DNA from: CAIWHR01 sp963830485 | Lineage (GTDB): Bacteria; Pseudomonadota; Gammaproteobacteria; Burkholderiales; Casimicrobiaceae | Assembly: GCA_963830485.1 (NCBI GenBank) | Contig: CAWHNE010000035.1 | Coordinates: 124,001-188,000 of the forward strand | Length of the DNA: 64,000 bases | Direction: 5' to 3' | In this document: positions 1-8,508 of the stretch, in pieces | Numbering within the stretch: position 1 is the stretch's first letter | How the letters are laid out: every line of letters begins with the position of its first letter | Translations under genes and position numbers: made by a program | The notes under the pieces: model-generated | What the model was told of the DNA's origin: nothing | The model's database searches: none | The model's input: only the letters and a program-made list of their open reading frames with translations

Positions 1-110
1 CCGGCCAGATCATCTTCGGGATCATCGTGATCGGCGTGATCGGGCTCATCTCCGACTTCCTCTTCAAGTGGGGCAACCAGAAGCTGTTTCCCTGGTCGTT
101 GTCATCGTGA
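1..110 (+). CDS. ABC transporter permease, C-terminal end (sulfonate/nitrate/taurine type), partial
   Basis: Only the last 35 residues are in the window, read from base 3 to a TGA at 108-110. The fragment has a hydrophobic Ile/Val-rich segment and then a short basic tail with WGNQ, LFPW and a serine-rich end, as in the C-termini of TauC/SsuC-type inner-membrane permeases. The next gene starts inside its stop codon (GTGA overlap) and is a matching ATPase, which is the main support for the call. The substrate cannot be told from this piece. The gene's start lies outside the window. Confidence 0.75.
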   Translation, partial: GQIIFGIIVIGVIGLISDFLFKWGNQKLFPWSLSS

Positions 111-889
111 GCAAGCTCGTCATCGATGGCGTGGGCAGGACATTTCCCGGCGTGCGCGGCGGCGCGCCGACGGTCGCGCTGAAGCCGGTGTCGCTCACCG
201 TCGCCGACAACGACTTCATCACGATCCTGGGTCCATCGGGCTGCGGAAAGTCGACGCTGCTTCGCATCGTCGCGGGGCTCGACGTGCCGACCACCGGACG
301 CGTCCTGCTCGACGGCGCGCCGGTCGCGGCACCGGGAGCCGATCGTGGCATGGTGTTCCAGAGCTACACGCTGTTCCCGTGGCTCACGGTGCGGCAGAAC
401 ATCTGCTTCGGACTGCGCGAGAAGGGGATGCCGCAGGCACGGCAGGACGAGATCGCGGCGCACTACATCGACCGGATGGGACTCGCGGGCTTCGAGCACC
501 ATTATCCAAAGATGCTCTCCGGCGGGATGCAGCAGCGCACGGCGATCGCGCGCGCGCTCGCGAACGACCCGAAGATCCTGCTCTTGGACGAACCGTTCGG
601 CGCGCTCGACAACCAGACGCGCGCGCTGATGCAGGAACTGCTCCTCGGGATCTGGGAAGTGGAGAAGAAGACGGTGCTGTTCGTCACGCACGACATCGAG
701 GAGGCGATCTTCGTCGCCGGACGCGTCGTCGTCATGTCGGCGCGTCCTGGGCGGCTCAAGGCCGAGGTCGCGGTCGACCTGCCGCATCCGCGTCTCTACA
801 CGGTCAAGACGACGCCGGCGTTCTCGGCGCTCAAGGCGCGCCTCACCGAGGAGATCCGGAGCGAGGCGCTCGCCGCGGCGACGGCGTAG
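107..889 (+). CDS. ABC transporter ATP-binding protein, sulfonate/nitrate/taurine family
   Basis: Cytoplasmic ATPase that would power uptake through the permease just upstream. Visible motifs are Walker A (GPSGCGKST), the Q-loop region (GMVFQSYTLFPWLTV), the ABC signature (LSGGMQQR), Walker B with D-loop (ILLLDEPFGALD) and the switch histidine (FVTHDIEEA). The EEAIF pattern after the switch and the overall ~260-residue length fit the SsuB/TauB/NrtD group. I chose GTG at 107 because it overlaps the permease stop (GTGA); an in-frame ATG at 68 would lie deep inside the permease. No binding protein for this transporter is in the window, so its substrate (taurine, alkanesulfonate, nitrate or an aromatic acid) is open. 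Confidence 0.9.
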   Translation: MSKLVIDGVGRTFPGVRGGAPTVALKPVSLTVADNDFITILGPSGCGKSTLLRIVAGLDVPTTGRVLLDGAPVAAPGADRGMVFQSYTLFPWLTVRQNICFGLREKGMPQARQDEIAAHYIDRMGLAGFEHHYPKMLSGGMQQRTAIARALANDPKILLLDEPFGALDNQTRALMQELLLGIWEVEKKTVLFVTHDIEEAIFVAGRVVVMSARPGRLKAEVAVDLPHPRLYTVKTTPAFSALKARLTEEIRSEALAAATA

Positions 890-1033
890 TACTGGCGGCG
901 TCTTAGGCAGTTCGGCTTCCGTGATCGAAGCTTCTCCGCCCGCACGCGCGCGTTACTGAACAGCCCCGAAGGGGCGATGATCGACGCGCTTCGCGCCCTT
1001 GTTGCGCGGGAAGCGCACGGCCGCCCGAACTAC

Positions 1034-1086
1034 CGGGCGCGAATTGCGGCGGCGCGCCGTACAGCCGCCGCCGCAATTCGCGCCCG
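1034..1086. terminator. Large perfect inverted repeat between convergent genes, probable bidirectional terminator
   Basis: Arms 1034-1054 and 1066-1086 are perfect 21-base reverse complements around an 11-base loop. It sits in the 199-base space between the end of the ABC ATPase (889) and the end of galE (1089), which converge here. There is no T-run on either strand, so termination would depend on the hairpin itself or on Rho. Bases 890-1033 also hold a short GC hairpin near 962-976 and no convincing gene. Confidence 0.6.
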
Positions 1087-1088
1087 TC

Positions 1089-2099
1089 TCAATACCGCCC
1101 GCCGTTCTGCTGCCACCGCCATGCGTCGGCGCAGATCGCGTCGAGCCCGCGCGTCGCGCGCCACTCGAGCAGTTTCTCGGCGCGCGCGGGGTCCGCGTAG
1201 TAGCACGCGACGTCGCCGGGACGGCGCGGTGCGAGTGTGCGCGTGATCCGGCGCCCGCAGGCGCTCTCGAACGCGGCGACGACGTCGAGCACCGACCGGC
1301 CGCTGCCCTGCCCGAGATTGAGCGTAACGGCGCCCGGATGATCCGCGAGATACCGGAGCGCGGCGACGTGCCCCGCCGCGAGATCCTGCACGTGCAGGTA
1401 GTCGCGCACGCCCGTGCCGTCGGGCGTCGGCCAGTCGGTCCCGTAGATCGCGAGGTCCGAGAACTCGCCGGCGGCGATGCGGCACAGAAGCGGCACGAGG
1501 TTGTTGGGCCGGCCGGTCGGCGCCTCGCCGATCAGCCCCGACGGGTGCGCGCCCGCCGGGTTGAAGTAGCGGAGGATCGCGATCCGCCAGTTGCGGTTCG
1601 CGCGCGCGAGGTCGCGCAGGAATTCCTCGACGACGCGCTTCGTGCGGCCGTAGACGCTCTGCGGCGCGAGCGGCGCATCCTCGGTGACCGGCAGCTCCTC
1701 GGGCTGCCCGTAGACGGTCGCCGACGAGCTGTAGACGAGCGTGGCGACGCCCGCTTCGCCCATCACCTCGGTGAGCGCGAAGGCACCGCCGACGTTCACC
1801 TCGTAGTAGGTGAGCGGGCGCGTCTCGGCCTCGGCCACGGCCTTGAGCCCGGCGCAATGAATGACGCCCGTGATCGGACGATCGTGGAACGCGTGGCGCA
1901 AGGCCGCGATGTCGCGGACATCCGCCTCGATGCACGGGACTTCGGCGCCGGCGAGCTTCGCCAAGCGCGGCAGCACGGCGCGCGAGCTGGTCGCGAAGTT
2001 GTCGAGCACAACAGGCGCGTAGCCTGCCTTGGCGAGCTCGACGACAATGTGCGAGCCGACGTAGCCGGCGCCGCCGGTGACGAGAATCGTTTCGGTCAT
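1089..2099 (-). CDS. galE: UDP-glucose 4-epimerase
   Basis: Interconverts UDP-glucose and UDP-galactose in the cytoplasm, for galactose use and for surface polysaccharide precursors. The 336-residue protein is normal length for the family. It has the NAD-binding Rossmann motif GGAGYVGSH at residues 9-17, the YSSSATVYG segment carrying the catalytic Ser/Thr, and the YxxxK pair (Tyr150, Lys154 in YGRTK). It follows rplQ on the same strand, but a strong terminator at 2156-2180 separates them, so it probably has its own promoter, which I could not identify. A related NDP-sugar epimerase is possible, but the motif set fits GalE well. Confidence 0.9.
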   Translation of the reverse strand: MTETILVTGGAGYVGSHIVVELAKAGYAPVVLDNFATSSRAVLPRLAKLAGAEVPCIEADVRDIAALRHAFHDRPITGVIHCAGLKAVAEAETRPLTYYEVNVGGAFALTEVMGEAGVATLVYSSSATVYGQPEELPVTEDAPLAPQSVYGRTKRVVEEFLRDLARANRNWRIAILRYFNPAGAHPSGLIGEAPTGRPNNLVPLLCRIAAGEFSDLAIYGTDWPTPDGTGVRDYLHVQDLAAGHVAALRYLADHPGAVTLNLGQGSGRSVLDVVAAFESACGRRITRTLAPRRPGDVACYYADPARAEKLLEWRATRGLDAICADAWRWQQNGGRY

Positions 2100-2155
2100 G
2101 AGCGAGCCGGATGCTACCGCAGCAATGGCCGGGCCGGATAGCGCGCGAAGAAACG

Positions 2156-2180
2156 AAAAAGGCCAGGCACCGGCCCGGCC
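2156..2180 (-). terminator. Rho-independent terminator of the ribosomal (alpha) operon
   Basis: Read on the minus strand, a 7-bp stem (one G-U pair) with a 6-base loop lies at 2161-2180, followed directly by five T. It begins about 28 bases after the rplQ stop and closes the long ribosomal transcript before galE. Confidence 0.85.
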
Positions 2181-2208
2181 TTCCGTTCACTCCCGGGCGT
2201 CGTCGCCG

Positions 2209-2607
2209 TCAGGCCGCGGACTTCTCTGCTTCGGCCGCTTCGGCCGGCTGCGGCCGGTCGACGAGCTCGACCAGCGCCATCGGCGCCTTGTCTCCGACGC
2301 GGAAGCCGAACTTGAGGATGCGCAGGTAGCCGCCCGGCCGCGCCTTGTAGCGCGGTCCCAGCTCGTCGAACAGCTTGACCACGACGTCGCGGTCGCGCAG
2401 CCGGTCGAATGCGAGGCGGCGGTTCGCGACGGTCGGCGTCTTGCCCAGCGTGATCAGCGGCTCCGCGACGCGGCGCAGCTCCTTCGCCTTCGGCAGCGTG
2501 GTCCGGATCACCTCGTGCGTGAGCAGCGAGTTCGTCATATTGCGCAGCATCGCGAGGCGATGGCTGCTCGTGCGGTTCAGCTTCCGGAGGCCGTGTCGGT
2601 GGCGCAT
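2209..2607 (-). CDS. rplQ: 50S ribosomal protein L17
   Basis: Large-subunit protein near the peptide exit tunnel. The 132-residue sequence starts MRHRHGLRKLNRTSSHR, the usual L17 N-terminus, and carries the conserved TNSLLTHE segment. It is the last gene of the alpha operon, 27 bases after rpoA and just before the terminator. The acidic, alanine-rich tail (about residues 115-132) is typical of betaproteobacterial L17. Confidence 0.98.
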   Translation of the reverse strand: MRHRHGLRKLNRTSSHRLAMLRNMTNSLLTHEVIRTTLPKAKELRRVAEPLITLGKTPTVANRRLAFDRLRDRDVVVKLFDELGPRYKARPGGYLRILKFGFRVGDKAPMALVELVDRPQPAEAAEAEKSAA

Positions 2608-2634
2608 GGTCGTTCCTTCGTCCTTCGCGCGTCG

Positions 2635-3612
2635 TTACGGGCGATCGAGTCCGGCGGGCGGCCAGTTCTCGAGCTTCATCCCGAGCGAGAGCCCGCGCGA
2701 GGCCAGTACTTCCTTGATTTCGTTCAGCGACTTGCGGCCGAGGTTCGGCGTCTTCAGCAACTCGGTCTCGGTGCGCTGGATCAGGTCGCCGATGTAGTAG
2801 ATGTTCTCCGCCTTGAGGCAGTTCGCCGAGCGGACCGTGAGCTCGAGGTCGTCGACCGGGCGCAGGAGGACCGGGTCGACCTGCGGCGAGCTTCGCTCCG
2901 CCGCGGCCACTTCGGTGCCCTGCAGGTCGGCGAACACCGAGAGCTGCTCGACCAGGACGGATGCGGCGTAGCGTACCGCCTGCTCCGGCTCGACTACACC
3001 GTTGGTCTCGATGTCGAGCACGAGCTTGTCGAGGTCGGTGCGCTGCTCGACGCGCGCGCTCTCGACCGCGTAGCTCACGCGGCGGACCGGCGAGAACGAC
3101 GCGTCGAGCAGGATGCTGCCAATCGTGCGGCCGCCTTCGGGCTTCACCCGTGTGGTCGCCGGCTGGTAGCCGCGGCCCTTCTCGACCTTGATCTCCATCT
3201 CGATCTTCCCCCCCGCCGTCAGGTGCGCAATCAGGTGGTCGGGATTGATGATCTCGACGTCGTGGTTGGGCTCGATGTCGGCCGCAGTGACCGCGCCTTC
3301 GCCCGTCTTCGACAGCTTGAGCAGCACGTGGTCGCGGTTGTGGAGCTTCAGCACCACGCCCTTCAGGTTGAGCAGGATGTCGACGACGTCCTCCTGCACG
3401 CCGTCGAGCGCCGAGTACTCGTGCAGCACGCCGGTGATCCGCACCTCCGTGGGCGCGTAGCCCGGCATCGACGACAGCAGCACGCGGCGCAGCGCGTTGC
3501 CGAGCGTGTGGCCGTAGCCGCGCTCGAACGGCTCCATCACGACCTTGGCGTGGAACGGCGACGTCGACTGCACGTCGATGATGCGAGGCTTCAGGAGTAC
3601 GTTGCTCTGCAT
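2635..3612 (-). CDS. rpoA: DNA-directed RNA polymerase subunit alpha
   Basis: Scaffold subunit of RNA polymerase: the N-terminal domain (about 1-235) dimerises and binds beta and beta', and the C-terminal domain (about 250-325) contacts UP elements and activators. The 325-residue length is normal. Family marks include PFHAKVVMEPFERGYGHTLGNALRR near the start and, in the C-terminal domain, LKTPNLGRKSLNEIKEVL. It lies in the usual order rpsD-rpoA-rplQ, 69 bases after rpsD. Confidence 0.99.
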   Translation of the reverse strand: MQSNVLLKPRIIDVQSTSPFHAKVVMEPFERGYGHTLGNALRRVLLSSMPGYAPTEVRITGVLHEYSALDGVQEDVVDILLNLKGVVLKLHNRDHVLLKLSKTGEGAVTAADIEPNHDVEIINPDHLIAHLTAGGKIEMEIKVEKGRGYQPATTRVKPEGGRTIGSILLDASFSPVRRVSYAVESARVEQRTDLDKLVLDIETNGVVEPEQAVRYAASVLVEQLSVFADLQGTEVAAAERSSPQVDPVLLRPVDDLELTVRSANCLKAENIYYIGDLIQRTETELLKTPNLGRKSLNEIKEVLASRGLSLGMKLENWPPAGLDRP

Positions 3613-3681
3613 TGCGGAACCTTTAGAGTCCGGGTGTTACATGGGCATCCTGTCGGTCGCAGCCTTATCCGCGACCGACGG

Positions 3682-4305
3682 CTACTTCGAATAAAGCTCC
3701 ACGACCAAGCTCTCGTTGATGTCCTGCCCGAACTCCGAGCGGTCGGGCGCGCCCTTGAATATGCCGGAGGCCTTCTTCACGTCGACCTCGACCCACGAGG
3801 GGAAGCCGACCTTCTCGGCCAGTTGCAGCGAGTCCTGGATCCGGAGCTGGCCCTTAGCCTTTTCCGTGGCGGCGATGACGTCGCCGGCCTTGACCCGCGC
3901 CGACGGCACGTTCAAGACCTTGCCGTTGACCGTGATCGAACCGTGGCCGACGAGCTGCCGCGCCTCGGCGCGCGTCGACCCCAGGCCCATCCGGTAGACG
4001 ACGTTGTCGAGCCGCGATTCGAGCAGCTGCAGCAGGTTGGTCCCGGTCGAGCCCTTGCCCTTCGCCGCCGCCTGGAAGTACCGGCGGAACTGGCGCTCGA
4101 GGATGCCGTAGGTCCGGCGCAGCTTCTGCTTCTCGCGCAGCTGGTTGCCGAAGTCGGATTGGCGCATGCCCGACTTCACGCCGTGCTGCCCCGGCTTGGT
4201 CTCGAGCTTGCACTTGGAGTCGAGCGATCGACGCGCGCTCTTCAGGAAAAGGTCGGTGCCTTCCCGTCGCGCCAGCTTGCATTTGGGTCCGGTATATCGA
4301 GCCAC
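3682..4305 (-). CDS. rpsD: 30S ribosomal protein S4
   Basis: Primary 16S rRNA-binding protein of the 30S body and, in E. coli, the translational repressor of the alpha operon. I set the start at GTG 4305, giving VARYTGPKCKLARREG, the conserved S4 N-terminus, with an AGGA seven to eight bases upstream. A longer frame from 4350 adds 15 residues that do not look like S4. The resulting 207 residues match the family. The S4 RNA-binding domain is at about 97-160 (SRLDNVVYRMGLGSTRAEARQ). Confidence 0.97.
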   Translation of the reverse strand: MARYTGPKCKLARREGTDLFLKSARRSLDSKCKLETKPGQHGVKSGMRQSDFGNQLREKQKLRRTYGILERQFRRYFQAAAKGKGSTGTNLLQLLESRLDNVVYRMGLGSTRAEARQLVGHGSITVNGKVLNVPSARVKAGDVIAATEKAKGQLRIQDSLQLAEKVGFPSWVEVDVKKASGIFKGAPDRSEFGQDINESLVVELYSK

Positions 4306-4374
4306 TTTCGCTGTCCTAGAAAAAAACGGTGAAAATTCGGTCGCCTGCAAAGGCGGGGCGACCGAAAACGTGTC

Positions 4375-4782
4375 CTAGATCCTTCTGCGTTTCGGCGGAC
4401 GGCAGCCGTTGTGCGGGATCGGCGTCACGTCCGAGATGCTGCTGATCTTGATGCCGAGCGCGTTTAGCGCGCGCACGGCGGATTCGCGGCCGGGGCCGGG
4501 GCCCTTGATCCGCACCTCGAGGTTCTTCACGCCGCATTCGACCGCAGCGCGCCCCGCGCGCTCGGCCGCCACCTGCGCGGCGAACGGCGTCGACTTGCGC
4601 GAGCCCTTGAACCCGGCGCCGCCGGAGGTCGCCCAGGACAGCGCGTTGCCCTGACGGTCGGTGATCGTGATGATCGTGTTGTTGAACGACGCGTGAATGT
4701 GCGCGATGCCTTCCGCGACGTTCTTCTTGACCTTCTTGCGCACGCGCGCGGTACCGGCCTTTTGCGTGGGTTGCTGTGCCAT
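4375..4782 (-). CDS. rpsK: 30S ribosomal protein S11
   Basis: Platform protein of the small subunit, next to the E-site mRNA path. The 135-residue protein has the conserved HASFNNTIITITDRQGN segment and ends in IPHNGCRPPKRRRI, the standard S11 tail. It is 19 bases downstream of rpsM and 69 upstream of rpsD. Confidence 0.98.
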   Translation of the reverse strand: MAQQPTQKAGTARVRKKVKKNVAEGIAHIHASFNNTIITITDRQGNALSWATSGGAGFKGSRKSTPFAAQVAAERAGRAAVECGVKNLEVRIKGPGPGRESAVRALNALGIKISSISDVTPIPHNGCRPPKRRRI

Positions 4783-4801
4783 TCCGTTTCGTCCTCGATC
4801 G

Positions 4802-5194
4802 TTACTTGCCGGCCGGCTTCGCCGCCGGCTTGCTGCTGATGCCCGCGCGCGACTTCTTCGGCCCCTTGCGCGTGCGCGCGTTCGTGCGCGTGCGCTGACC
4901 GCGCACCGGCAGCCCGCGCCGATGGCGCACGCCGCGGTAGCAGCCCAGGTCCATCAGCCGCTTGATGCTCATCGTCACCTCGCGGCGCAGGTCGCCCTCG
5001 ACGGTGAACTTCTGCACCTGCTCACGCAGCTTGTCCATGTCGGCGTCGGAGAGGTCCTTGATCTTGGCCGCGGCCTTGATGCCCGCAGCCTCGCAGATCG
5101 CCTTCGCGCGCGGCCGGCCGATGCCGTAGATCGCCGTCAGCGCGATCTCCGCGTGCTGGTGGTTCGGAATGTTGACGCCTGCAATACGTGCCAT
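4802..5194 (-). CDS. rpsM: 30S ribosomal protein S13
   Basis: Head protein of the 30S subunit that contacts the 50S subunit and P-site tRNA. It begins MARIAGVNIPNHQHAEIALT and carries the C-terminal RGLPVRGQRTRTNARTRKG tRNA-contact motif. At 130 residues it is a little longer than the usual ~121 because of a basic Ala/Pro/Lys tail. It starts 28 bases after rpmJ. Confidence 0.98.
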   Translation of the reverse strand: MARIAGVNIPNHQHAEIALTAIYGIGRPRAKAICEAAGIKAAAKIKDLSDADMDKLREQVQKFTVEGDLRREVTMSIKRLMDLGCYRGVRHRRGLPVRGQRTRTNARTRKGPKKSRAGISSKPAAKPAGK

Positions 5195-5222
5195 GTCGGT
5201 TACCCGTCGAATTCGAGGTTCG

Positions 5223-5336
5223 TCAGCCTTGCCGCTGCTTGTGCCGCGGATCCGTGCAGATCACGCGCACGACGCCGTTGCGCCGGATGATCTTGCAGTT
5301 GCGACAGATCTTCTTTACCGATGCCAGTACTTTCAT
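5223..5336 (-). CDS. rpmJ: 50S ribosomal protein L36, zinc-binding form
   Basis: A 37-residue gene found by translating the gap between infA and rpsM: MKVLASVKKICRNCKIIRR through RHKQRQG. Cys11, Cys14, Cys27 and His32 form the zinc ribbon of the C+ type of L36. Its position infA-rpmJ-rpsM is the usual one. It lies 16 bases after infA. Confidence 0.97.
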   Translation of the reverse strand: MKVLASVKKICRNCKIIRRNGVVRVICTDPRHKQRQG

Positions 5337-5352
5337 CGCTCGTTCCTTTGCA

Positions 5353-5571
5353 TCACTTCGCGCGGAAGATGATCCGCGCCCGGGACAGGTCGTACGGCGT
5401 CAAATCCACCGTCACCTTGTCGCCCGGCAGAATCTTGATGTAGTGCATCCGCATCTTCCCGGAGATGTGGCCCAGCACCACGTGGCCGTTCTCCAGCTTC
5501 ACCCGGAACGTCGCGTTCGGCAACGTCTCCAGGATCTCTCCCTGCATCTGTATCGTGTCTTCCTTCGCCAT
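5353..5571 (-). CDS. infA: Translation initiation factor IF-1
   Basis: A single OB-fold protein that occupies the A site during initiation. The 72 residues begin MAKEDTIQMQGEILETLPN and end in RARIIFRAK, full family length. The ATG shares one base with the secY stop (TGATG), which points to translational coupling. A much longer open frame in the same register is a shadow of secY. Confidence 0.98.
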   Translation of the reverse strand: MAKEDTIQMQGEILETLPNATFRVKLENGHVVLGHISGKMRMHYIKILPGDKVTVDLTPYDLSRARIIFRAK

Positions 5572-6893
5572 CAACGCGTGGGCAGCCCACCCTTGAAATT
5601 CGCTTTCTTGAGCAGGCTCTCGTACTGCTGCGACATGAGGTACGCCTGCACCTGCGTCATGAAGTCCATCGTCACCACGACGATGATCAGCAGCGAGGTC
5701 CCGCCGAAATAGAACGGCACGTTCTTCCACGCAATGAGAAAGTTCGGAATGAAGCAGACGACGACGAGATACAGCGAGCCGATCAGCGTCAAGCGCAGCG
5801 TGATCTTCTCGATGTACTTCGCAGTCTGGTCGCCCGGCCGGTAGCCCGGGATGAATGCGCCGCTCTTCTTCAGGTTCTCCGCGGTCTCCTTCGGGTTGTA
5901 TTGCAGTGCCGTGTAGAAGAAGCAGAAGAAGATGATCGCGGACGCGTAGAGGATCTCGTGCACCGGCTGCCCGGGGCCCAGCGCCGCGGCCAGGTCGCGC
6001 AGCCAGATCGTGCCCTCGCCCTGGCCGAACCACGACGCGAGCGTGGCCGGGAACAGGATGATCGAGGAGGCGAAGATCGGCGGAATCACGCCCGACATGT
6101 TGAGCTTGAGCGGCAGGTGCGAGCTCTGGCCCTGGTAGACCTTGTTGCCGACCTGCCGCTTCGCGTAATTGACGAGGATCTTCCGCAACGCGCGCTCGAC
6201 GAATACGACGAACGCAGTGACACCGACGACCAGCACGGCGATGCCGAGCACGAGCGGGATCGAGTACGCGCCGGTGCGCGCCTGCTCCAGCGTGAGGCCG
6301 ATCGCGTTCGGCAGGCCGGCGGCGATGCCGGCGAAGATCAGCAGCGAGATTCCGTTGCCGAGCCCGCGCTCGGTGATCTGCTCGCCGAGCCACATGAGGA
6401 ACATCGTGCCGGTGACGAGCGTGATCGCGGTGATGATCCGGAACGGCAGCCCGGGCGCCAGCACGAGGCCCGCCTGCGCCTCGAGCGCGATGGAGATGCC
6501 GAGCGCCTGAAAGAACGCGAGGCCGAGCGTCGCATAGCGCGTGTACTGCGTGATCTTGCGGCGGCCCGACTCGCCCTCTTTCTTCAGCGCCTCGAGCGAC
6601 GGCACGACCACCGTGCAGAGCTGCATGATGATCGACGCCGAAATGTACGGCATGATCCCGAGTGCCAAGATCGAGAAGCGCTGCAGCGCGCCGCCCGAGA
6701 ACACGTTGAACAGGCCCAGGATCCCGCCCTGCTGCTGGCGGAAGAGGTCGTCCAGCACCTGCGCGTTGATGCCCGGTACCGGGATGTGCGTCCCGATACG
6801 GTAGACGATCAGCGCGCCCAGCAGGAACCACAGCCGCCGCTTGAGATCGGCGTACTTCGCTCCCGTCTTCAGGGCCGGATTGCTCAGGGCCAC
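5571..6893 (-). CDS. secY: Protein translocase subunit SecY
   Basis: Channel subunit of the SecYEG inner-membrane translocon, with ten membrane spans over 440 residues. Visible marks are the first span (LWFLLGALIVYRIGTHIPVPG), the plug-region residues that follow, and the cytoplasmic loop with YAKRQVGNKVYQGQSSHLPLKLN. It lies between rplO and infA as usual. SecE is encoded at 42781-43131. Confidence 0.98.
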   Translation of the reverse strand: MALSNPALKTGAKYADLKRRLWFLLGALIVYRIGTHIPVPGINAQVLDDLFRQQQGGILGLFNVFSGGALQRFSILALGIMPYISASIIMQLCTVVVPSLEALKKEGESGRRKITQYTRYATLGLAFFQALGISIALEAQAGLVLAPGLPFRIITAITLVTGTMFLMWLGEQITERGLGNGISLLIFAGIAAGLPNAIGLTLEQARTGAYSIPLVLGIAVLVVGVTAFVVFVERALRKILVNYAKRQVGNKVYQGQSSHLPLKLNMSGVIPPIFASSIILFPATLASWFGQGEGTIWLRDLAAALGPGQPVHEILYASAIIFFCFFYTALQYNPKETAENLKKSGAFIPGYRPGDQTAKYIEKITLRLTLIGSLYLVVVCFIPNFLIAWKNVPFYFGGTSLLIIVVVTMDFMTQVQAYLMSQQYESLLKKANFKGGLPTR

Positions 6894-6921
6894 GCGTTCG
6901 TCCTCTTCGTCCTCGCGCCGC

Positions 6922-7353
6922 TTACGCGACGCTCCCGCCCGCGGCCTCGATGGCCGCTTTGGCGCCCTTCGTCGCGGCGATGCCCGTGAGCTTCACCGCC
7001 TTCTTCAGTTCGCCGGCCTTGATGACCTTGGCCGTCTTCGCGCGTGCGGGCACGAGCCCCGCCGCGCGCAGCGCGAGCAGGTCGACGTCCGCGACCGGCA
7101 TCTTGGAAAGGTCCGAGAGCCGGATCTCCGCGACGTCGTGCCGCGACGTCGACACGAAGCCGCGCTTCGGCAGCCGGCGCTGCAGCGGCATCTGGCCGCC
7201 CTCGAAGCCGACCTTGTGGAAGCCGCCCGAGCGCGATTTCTGTCCCTTGTGGCCGCGTCCCGCCGTCTTGCCGAGGCCCGAGCTGCTGCCGCGCCCGACG
7301 CGGCGGCGCGCCTTCTTCGACCCGGCGGCGGGCTTGATCGTGTTCAACCGCAT
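6922..7353 (-). CDS. rplO: 50S ribosomal protein L15
   Basis: 23S rRNA-binding protein of the large subunit. The 143 residues show the Gly/Arg/Lys-rich extension of L15 at about 10-60 (GSKKARRRVGRGSSSGLGKT, GHKGQKSRSGG) and then the globular domain. It lies between rpmD and secY with gaps of 25 and 28 bases. Confidence 0.98.
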   Translation of the reverse strand: MRLNTIKPAAGSKKARRRVGRGSSSGLGKTAGRGHKGQKSRSGGFHKVGFEGGQMPLQRRLPKRGFVSTSRHDVAEIRLSDLSKMPVADVDLLALRAAGLVPARAKTAKVIKAGELKKAVKLTGIAATKGAKAAIEAAGGSVA

Positions 7354-7378
7354 GTCCGCTCTCCCATTCCTCTCGCGC

Positions 7379-7573
7379 TCAGGCCTTCGCCTCGGCGACC
7401 CTGAGGAGATAGCCGACCTTGGTGATCATCCCGCGCGTCGCAGGCGTATCGACGACCTCGACCGAATGGTTCGTCCACTTGAGACCCAGCCCGCGGACGG
7501 TTGCCCGGTGGTCGCCTCGGCAACTGTTCGTGCTCTTCACCAGCGTGATCTTCAATGTCTTCGGCGCCGCCAT
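7379..7573 (-). CDS. rpmD: 50S ribosomal protein L30
   Basis: Small large-subunit protein of 64 residues, starting MAAPKTLKITLVKSTNSCR. The start is ATG at 7573, two bases after rpsE ends; a longer frame from 7738 runs into rpsE and is rejected. The RGLGLKWTNHSVEVVDTP segment is typical of L30. Confidence 0.97.
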   Translation of the reverse strand: MAAPKTLKITLVKSTNSCRGDHRATVRGLGLKWTNHSVEVVDTPATRGMITKVGYLLRVAEAKA

Positions 7574-7575
7574 GC

Positions 7576-8100
7576 TCACGCCTCCATCAGCTGCTCGACC
7601 GTCATCCCGCGCTTGGCGGCGATCTCGGCCGGCGAGTTGAGGTTCTGCAATGCGTTCAGCGTCGCGCGCACGAGGTTGTACGGATTCGTCGAACCGTGGC
7701 ACTTCGCGAGCACGTTGGTGACACCCACTACTTCGCATACCGCGCGCATCGGGCCGCCAGCGATCACGCCGGTGCCATCTGCTGCGGGCTGCATGAAAAC
7801 CTTGGTCGCGCCGTGCCGGCCCTCGACCGGATGGTGCAGCGTGCCGCCCTTCAGGTTGACGCGGATCATCCTGCGGCGCGCCTCGTCCATCGCCTTCTGC
7901 ACGGCGACCGGGACTTCCTTCGCCTTCCCCTTGCCCATGCCGATTCGGCCGTTGCCGTCGCCGACGACGGTGAGCGCCGCGAACGCGAGGATCCGCCCGC
8001 CCTTCACCACCTTGGTGACGCGGTTGATCGCGATCATCTTTTCCTTGAGGCCGTCGCCACGGTCGTCCTGCTGCTGCTGCCGGTTCTGCATCCTTGCCAT
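7576..8100 (-). CDS. rpsE: 30S ribosomal protein S5
   Basis: Small-subunit protein at the mRNA entry side that takes part in decoding accuracy and helicase activity. The 174-residue protein has the double-stranded RNA-binding N-domain (INRVTKVVKGGRILAFAALTVVGD) and the C-domain (GVTNVLAKCHGSTNPYNLVRAT). A short Gln-rich stretch sits before the conserved start, common in betaproteobacteria. Confidence 0.98.
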   Translation of the reverse strand: MARMQNRQQQQDDRGDGLKEKMIAINRVTKVVKGGRILAFAALTVVGDGNGRIGMGKGKAKEVPVAVQKAMDEARRRMIRVNLKGGTLHHPVEGRHGATKVFMQPAADGTGVIAGGPMRAVCEVVGVTNVLAKCHGSTNPYNLVRATLNALQNLNSPAEIAAKRGMTVEQLMEA

Positions 8101-8129
8101 GTCGGACCCTTGTCGTCAGTCGTGCCGCG

Positions 8130-8483
8130 TCAGAACTTGAGGCCGTGCTCGCGCGCCGCGTCGGCGAGCGCCTGCACGCGCCCGTGGTACTTGTAGCCGG
8201 AGCGGTCGAATGCGACCGACTCGATGCCGAGCGCCTTCGCCCGGTCGGCGATTCGCTTGCCGACGACCGCGGCCGCTGCCTTGTTGGCGCCGTTCTTCAC
8301 GTCCTTGCGCACCTCGGCTTCGAGCGTGGACGCGCTCGCGAGCACTTTGTCTCCGGTCGGCGCTACGATCTGCGCATAGATGTGGCAGTTCGAGCGGCAG
8401 ACGACGAGCCGCGTCGCGCGCTGCAGCGCGATGCGCACGCGCGTCTTGCGGGAGCGGCGGATACGGGCATCCTTCTTGTTCAT
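8130..8483 (-). CDS. rplR: 50S ribosomal protein L18
   Basis: 5S rRNA-binding protein of the central protuberance. The 117 residues begin MNKKDARIRRSRKTRVRI and end with VQALADAAREHGLKF, both standard. It is separated from rplF by an unusually long 167-base spacer, described separately. Confidence 0.98.
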   Translation of the reverse strand: MNKKDARIRRSRKTRVRIALQRATRLVVCRSNCHIYAQIVAPTGDKVLASASTLEAEVRKDVKNGANKAAAAVVGKRIADRAKALGIESVAFDRSGYKYHGRVQALADAAREHGLKF

Positions 8484-8508
8484 CGGCTACCTCTATCCTT
8501 GACCGAAA

